Of a stretch of DNA of 8,631 nt, positions 5,743 to 8,631 are shown piece by piece. How positions within the stretch are numbered: position 1 is the first letter of the stretch; each line of letters starts with the position of its first letter. Below the pieces are notes generated by a model. The model was not told the origin of the DNA, did no database searches, and was given only the letters and a program-made list of their open reading frames with translations. Both the position numbers and the translations under genes were made by a program. The DNA is from Quadrisphaera sp. (GTDB lineage: Bacteria; Actinomycetota; Actinomycetes; Actinomycetales; Quadrisphaeraceae): positions 1-8,631 of the forward strand of contig JARIBR010000014.1 in assembly GCA_029258695.1 (NCBI GenBank), given 5' to 3'.

Positions 5743-7130
5743 GGCGTCTCTCCGGTCTCCACGGTGCGGTCCTGTGCTGGGGCGTCGTCCGGCGTTGCGA
5801 CATCACCTGCCAGCTCTGGTCCTGCTTGCTCTGGTCCTGCTGGCCCTGCCGGCTCCCGCGCTGCCGGTTCTCCCGCTCCCGGCGCTGCCCGCGCCGCCAG
5901 CCGGCCCCGTGCCAGGCGCAGCACCAGCTCCTCGTCGGGCTCGACCTCCTCGGGCGAGCGCACCACCGCGCCGTCGCGCGAGCGCTGCACCACGGCGTAG
6001 CCGCGGACGAGCGTGGCCTGGGGCGAGAGGGCCCTCACGCCGGCCACGAGGGCTCCGAGCTCCCCGGAGGCGGCGCTCAGCACCGCGTCGAGCCCGCGGC
6101 GGACCCGGGTGGTCAGCACCTCGACGTCGTCGGCGCGGGCCTGCACCCAGCGGTGCGGCTCGGCGAGCACCGGGCGGGACGTCGTGGCGCTCAGGGCGCT
6201 CTGCTCCCCGTCGAGGCGCCGCTCCACGGCCGCGAGCAGCCGCTGACGTGCGGCGTCGAGCCCGGCGACCTCCTCGGTGACCGCCGGCACCACGCGCCGG
6301 CCCGCGTCGGTGGGGGTGGAGGCGCGGACGTCGGCGACGAGGTCCAGCAGGGGGGAGTCCACCTCGTGGCCGATCGCGGAGACCACCGGCGTGCGCGCGG
6401 CGCTCACCGCGCGCACCAGGCCCTCGTCGCTGAAGGGCAGCAGGTCCTCCAGCGACCCCCCACCACGGGTGACGATGATCACGTCGACCTCGGCGAGGTC
6501 GTCGAGCTCGCGCACCGCGCCCGTCACCGCGCGGGCGGCCGCGGCGCCCTGCACGGGCACCGCCCGGATCTCGAAGCGGACCCCGGGCCACCGGGTGGTG
6601 GCCGTGACCACCACGTCGCGCTCCGCGGCGCTGCCGCGCCCGCACACCAGCCCCACCGCGGCGGGCAGGAAGGGCAGCGGCTTCTTGCGCGACGGGTCGA
6701 ACAGCCCCTCGGAGGCGAGCACCCGCTTGAGGTGCTCGATCCGCGCGAGCAGCTCCCCGACCCCCACGGCCCGGATCTCCTGGGCGGTCAGCTGCAGCGT
6801 GCCGCGCTTGGTCCAGAACTCCGGGGTGGCGCGCACCACCACGCGCGTGCCTTCGCGCAGCCCGTCGGGGAAGGAAGAGGTGAGCAGGCGCCGGTTCGCC
6901 GTGACGGACAGCGACATGTCGACATCGACATCGCGCAGGGTGATGAAGGCGATGCCCGTGCCGGGTCGCAGCCGGGCCTCGACGACCTGGCCTTCGACCC
7001 AGATCGTCGACATCTTCGCGACGTACTCGGAGATCTTCGCGCTCAGCAGCCTCACCGGCCACGGCGACTCAGCGGTCGTCGCCGCTGCCGTCGCCGGCAG
7101 CGTGCGCTTCTCGACCTCTGCGACCGCCAT
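5739..7130 (-). CDS. xseA: Exodeoxyribonuclease VII large subunit
   Basis: Catalytic subunit of exonuclease VII, which acts with XseB on single-stranded DNA in repair. Seen: 463 residues. The N-terminal OB-fold begins with [18 protein letters not shown] (23-40) and WVEGQV (44-49). The catalytic domain carries [12 protein letters not shown] (163-174), [15 protein letters not shown] (222-236) and [20 protein letters not shown] (251-270). A long, probably coiled-coil helix region (about 285-365) and [14 protein letters not shown] (368-381) follow. The last roughly 50 residues are a disordered Pro/Ala/Gly/Glu-rich tail in which 22 of 49 codons end in A or T. The ATG at 7130 has no good Shine-Dalgarno, but TAGGTT ends at -7, so the mRNA is probably leaderless. 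It is first of the pair xseA-xseB, perhaps with glpX downstream, and divergent from ispH by 22 bases. Confidence 0.96.
   Translation of the reverse strand: MAVAEVEKRTLPATAAATTAESPWPVRLLSAKISEYVAKMSTIWVEGQVVEARLRPGTGIAFITLRDVDVDMSLSVTANRRLLTSSFPDGLREGTRVVVRATPEFWTKRGTLQLTAQEIRAVGVGELLARIEHLKRVLASEGLFDPSRKKPLPFLPAAVGLVCGRGSAAERDVVVTATTRWPGVRFEIRAVPVQGAAAARAVTGAVRELDDLAEVDVIIVTRGGGSLEDLLPFSDEGLVRAVSAARTPVVSAIGHEVDSPLLDLVADVRASTPTDAGRRVVPAVTEEVAGLDAARQRLLAAVERRLDGEQSALSATTSRPVLAEPHRWVQARADDVEVLTTRVRRGLDAVLSAASGELGALVAGVRALSPQATLVRGYAVVQRSRDGAVVRSPEEVEPDEELVLRLARGRLAARAAPGAGEPAAREPAGPAGPEQAGPELAGDVATPDDAPAQDRTVETGETP
5813..5841 (-). repeat. 15 bp-period duplication in the xseA tail
   Basis: GCTCTGGTCCTGCT (plus strand) occurs at 5813-5826 and 5828-5841. 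The 15 bp period keeps frame and gives [10 protein letters not shown] in the disordered tail. Confidence 0.85.
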
Positions 7131-7136
7131 CCCGTC

Positions 7137-7142
7137 AACCTA
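7137..7142 (-). promoter_or_regulatory. Leaderless -10 hexamer TAGGTT of xseA
   Basis: On the minus strand TAGGTT ends at -7 relative to the ATG at 7130, so the start codon would be the first base of the mRNA. Its first two bases (TA) are the same base pairs as the TA of the ispH -10. No strong -35 is visible; TGGACG at 7162-7157 would be only 14 bp away. Confidence 0.6.
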
Positions 7143-7146
7143 CGAT
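7141..7146 (+). promoter_or_regulatory. Leaderless -10 hexamer TACGAT of ispH
   Basis: TACGAT is a good -10 and its last T is at -7 from the GTG at 7153. This supports that GTG as both transcription and translation start. The best -35 at 17 bp spacing (CTGCGA, 7118-7123) is weak. Confidence 0.65.
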
Positions 7147-7152
7147 GGGGGT

Positions 7153-8367
7153 GTGACGTCCACCCCCGACCTGGCCGCCGCCCGCCCCCAGCGAGCCGCC
7201 CGACCTGCCGGTGACGCCCGCTCTGGCCCGGCCGGCGAGACCGTGCTGCCCGACGAACCCCGGCCCGAGGGGGAGGTCGGCGTCACCGGTGAGCCACGCT
7301 CGTCCGGCGCCGCCGTCGAGCCCAGCCTGTCCGGAGCGGGCAACGCCGCGCTGATGACCGTCGACGACGTCGACGCCCCCGCGGCACAGCCTGGTCGCCG
7401 CGTGCTGCTGGCGGCGCCGCGCGGTTACTGCGCCGGGGTGGACCGCGCCGTGATCACCGTGGAGAAGGCCCTCGAGCACTACGGCTCGCCGGTGTACGTG
7501 CGCAAGGAGATCGTCCACAACCGGTTCGTCGTCGACACCCTCACGCGCCGCGGGGCGGTCTTCGTCGACGACACCGACGAGGTCCCCGAGGGCGCGCGCG
7601 TGGTGTTCTCGGCCCACGGCGTCTCTCCGGCGGTGCGGCGGGCCGCGGACGAGCGGTCCCTGCAGTCCATCGACGCGACGTGCCCGCTGGTCACCAAGGT
7701 CCACCGCGAGGCCGTCCGCTTCGCGGCGGACGACCGCGAGATCCTCCTCATCGGCCACGCGGGCCACGAGGAGGTCGAGGGCACCGCCGGCGAGGCTCCC
7801 GACCACGTCCAGCTCGTCGACGGGCCGGACTCCGTGGACGACGTGGTGGTCCGTGACCCCGACAAGGTGGTGTGGCTCTCGCAGACCACGCTCTCGGTCG
7901 ACGAGACCATGGAGACGGTGCGGCGGCTGCGCGAGCGGTTCCCGAAGCTGTCGGACCCGCCCAGCGACGACATCTGCTACGCCACGCAGAACCGGCAGGT
8001 GTCGGTGAAGAAGGTCGCCGAGGAGGCCGATCTCGTCATCGTCGTCGGCTCGGCGAACTCCTCGAACTCCGTGCGGCTCGTCGAGGTCGCCCTGCAGCAC
8101 GGCGCGACGTCGTCCTACCGGGTCGACACCGTGGCGGAGGTGCAGGATGCGTGGTTCGACGGCGTCGACGTCGTGGGCGTCACCTCCGGGGCCTCGGTCC
8201 CGGAGATCCTCGTCCGTGAGGTGCTCGAGGACCTCGCGGCGCGCGGGTACGGCGCGCCCCAGGAGGTCAAGACCGCGCAGGAGGACCTGCTGTTCTCGCT
8301 GCCGCGCGAGCTGCGCGCGGACCTCAAGCTGCGCGCCAAGGAGCAGGCGGAGGCCGGGGCGTCATGA
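7153..8367 (+). CDS. ispH: 4-hydroxy-3-methylbut-2-enyl diphosphate reductase
   Basis: Last enzyme of the MEP pathway: reduces HMBPP to IPP and DMAPP through a [4Fe-4S] cluster in the cytosol. Seen: 404 residues from GTG 7153. The three cluster cysteines are in GYCAGV (Cys93), ATCPLV (Cys177) and [11 protein letters not shown] (Cys275), spaced as in E. coli IspH (12, 96, 197). Substrate residues are present: VHN His123, AHG His155, [11 protein letters not shown] (His205, Glu207), TTLSVD, NSSNS (302-306) and TSGASVPE (344-351). The core begins near residue 83, so a 67-residue Pro/Ala/Gly-rich extension precedes an internal ATG at 7354. GTG 7153 is preferred because TACGAT ends at -7 and the extension keeps GC-rich third positions. 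Starting at 7354 would give the usual size. The stop overlaps the next ATG. Confidence 0.95.
   Translation: MTSTPDLAAARPQRAARPAGDARSGPAGETVLPDEPRPEGEVGVTGEPRSSGAAVEPSLSGAGNAALMTVDDVDAPAAQPGRRVLLAAPRGYCAGVDRAVITVEKALEHYGSPVYVRKEIVHNRFVVDTLTRRGAVFVDDTDEVPEGARVVFSAHGVSPAVRRAADERSLQSIDATCPLVTKVHREAVRFAADDREILLIGHAGHEEVEGTAGEAPDHVQLVDGPDSVDDVVVRDPDKVVWLSQTTLSVDETMETVRRLRERFPKLSDPPSDDICYATQNRQVSVKKVAEEADLVIVVGSANSSNSVRLVEVALQHGATSSYRVDTVAEVQDAWFDGVDVVGVTSGASVPEILVREVLEDLAARGYGAPQEVKTAQEDLLFSLPRELRADLKLRAKEQAEAGAS
8349..8353 (+). promoter_or_regulatory. Shine-Dalgarno of the gene after ispH
   Basis: GGAGG lies within the ispH 3' end, ten bases before the ATG at 8364. It supports translation of the overlapping downstream gene. 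Confidence 0.6.
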
Positions 8368-8631
8368 CCCGGGAGCCCCGCGGACGTCGCCCCGTGCCGG
8401 GTGGACCGACGCCGGGTGGACCGACGTCGGGTGGCCCGGCGCCTGGTGAGCCCCTCGGCGGCGACTGGGGCAGCGGGGAGCGGGTCTTCGGGCCGCCGCG
8501 GGGCACCGTGGAGTCCGACTGGTTCGTCCCGCTGGTGCGCGAGGCGCACCCCGAGGCCAGCCACGACGCCGCGCGCACCGCTGTGAGGGCGGCGTGGTCG
8601 GCGGTCAACGACGAGGCGACGCGGTCCGGGC
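8364..8631 (+). CDS. Unrecognised protein, N-terminal part, co-transcribed with ispH
   Basis: I do not recognise it. Its ATG overlaps the ispH TGA as ATGA and has GGAGG ten bases upstream, so it is very likely translated with ispH. Seen: 89 codons, open to the window end. Residues 1-9 are basic (TREPRGRR), 11-30 are a Gly/Pro repeat ([20 protein letters not shown]), followed by [19 protein letters not shown] (35-53) and a soluble, probably helical stretch with [10 protein letters not shown] and [17 protein letters not shown]. Third positions are GC-rich like the neighbours. No signal peptide or membrane helix is seen in this part. The role cannot be stated from the fragment. Confidence 0.8.
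   Translation, partial: MTREPRGRRPVPGGPTPGGPTSGGPAPGEPLGGDWGSGERVFGPPRGTVESDWFVPLVREAHPEASHDAARTAVRAAWSAVNDEATRSG
8396..8455 (+). repeat. Four 15 bp units encoding PGGPT-like pentapeptides
   Basis: Two identical copies of gccgggtggaccgac (8396-8410, 8411-8425) are followed by two degenerate ones (8426-8440, 8441-8455). They encode a disordered Gly/Pro linker near the N-terminus of the gene after ispH. Confidence 0.88.

Noticed and set aside
7132..7138. TTGACGG (minus strand) as a -35 box
   Set aside because: It lies between the TAGGTT hexamer and the xseA start, downstream of the likely -10, and no TAnnnT follows at 16-18 bp within a sensible upstream position.
5361..7214. Plus-strand open frame of 617 codons over xseB and xseA
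   Set aside because: Antisense to two recognisable ExoVII subunits; no domain-like sequence, and Arg/Pro/His-rich composition.
7135..8100. Minus-strand open frame of 321 codons opposite ispH
   Set aside because: The opposite strand encodes IspH with all cluster cysteines; the antisense product has no recognisable motif.
1..8631. A previously undescribed defence, biosynthetic or mobile system
   Set aside because: Every gene except the last fragment is a conserved housekeeping or DUF-family gene of actinobacterial type. There are no transposase, integrase, toxin-antitoxin or defence motifs, and no composition shift larger than the two short protein segments noted.

Overview
This window comes from a very GC-rich (clearly above 70%) actinomycete-type chromosome. 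Codon third positions are almost all G or C, GTG starts are common, and each protein matches its actinobacterial version. It is a housekeeping neighbourhood. I found no mobile element, CRISPR array, RNA gene or phage gene, and no undescribed multi-gene system.

Layout. From 1 to 2429 on the minus strand, a beta-carbonic anhydrase, a spermidine-synthase-like SAM-fold protein and fumC (fumarase, cut off by the window start) read in that order as a probable operon. A six-helix DUF998-type membrane protein (2501-3265, minus) lies upstream of the carbonic anhydrase. It is divergent from a DUF4245-type single-pass membrane protein (3463-4155, plus). That gene converges on glpX (4325-5335, minus; class II fructose-1,6-bisphosphatase) across a 169 bp gap with two hairpins. 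Upstream of glpX are xseB and xseA (5395-7130, minus; both exonuclease VII subunits, start and stop overlapping as ATGA). ispH (7153-8367, plus; last step of the MEP isoprenoid pathway) is divergent from xseA. Its stop overlaps the start of an unrecognised repeat-tailed protein that runs off the window end.

The genes serve separate core processes: TCA cycle (fumC), CO2/bicarbonate (carbonic anhydrase), gluconeogenesis (glpX), DNA repair (xseAB) and isoprenoids (ispH). From memory, fum, glpX, a DUF4245-type gene, xseB, xseA and ispH also lie close together in Mycobacterium tuberculosis (about Rv1098c to Rv1110), so much of this order looks ancestral.

The most interesting signals are regulatory and evolutionary. 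(1) Three starts without a Shine-Dalgarno (xseA, ispH, DUF998) each have a TAnnnT -10 hexamer whose last T is exactly at -7 from the start codon, as in leaderless transcripts. The xseA and ispH hexamers overlap by two bases, so the two promoters should exclude each other. (2) Short tandem duplications of 6 to 36 bp occur across the window, mostly at gene ends, disordered tails or starts. One 26 bp-period copy shifted the reading frame and the stop codon of the DUF998 gene. (3) Disordered Pro/Ala/Gly-rich segments in the SAM-fold protein and XseA use many A/T-ending codons, unlike the rest of their genes.
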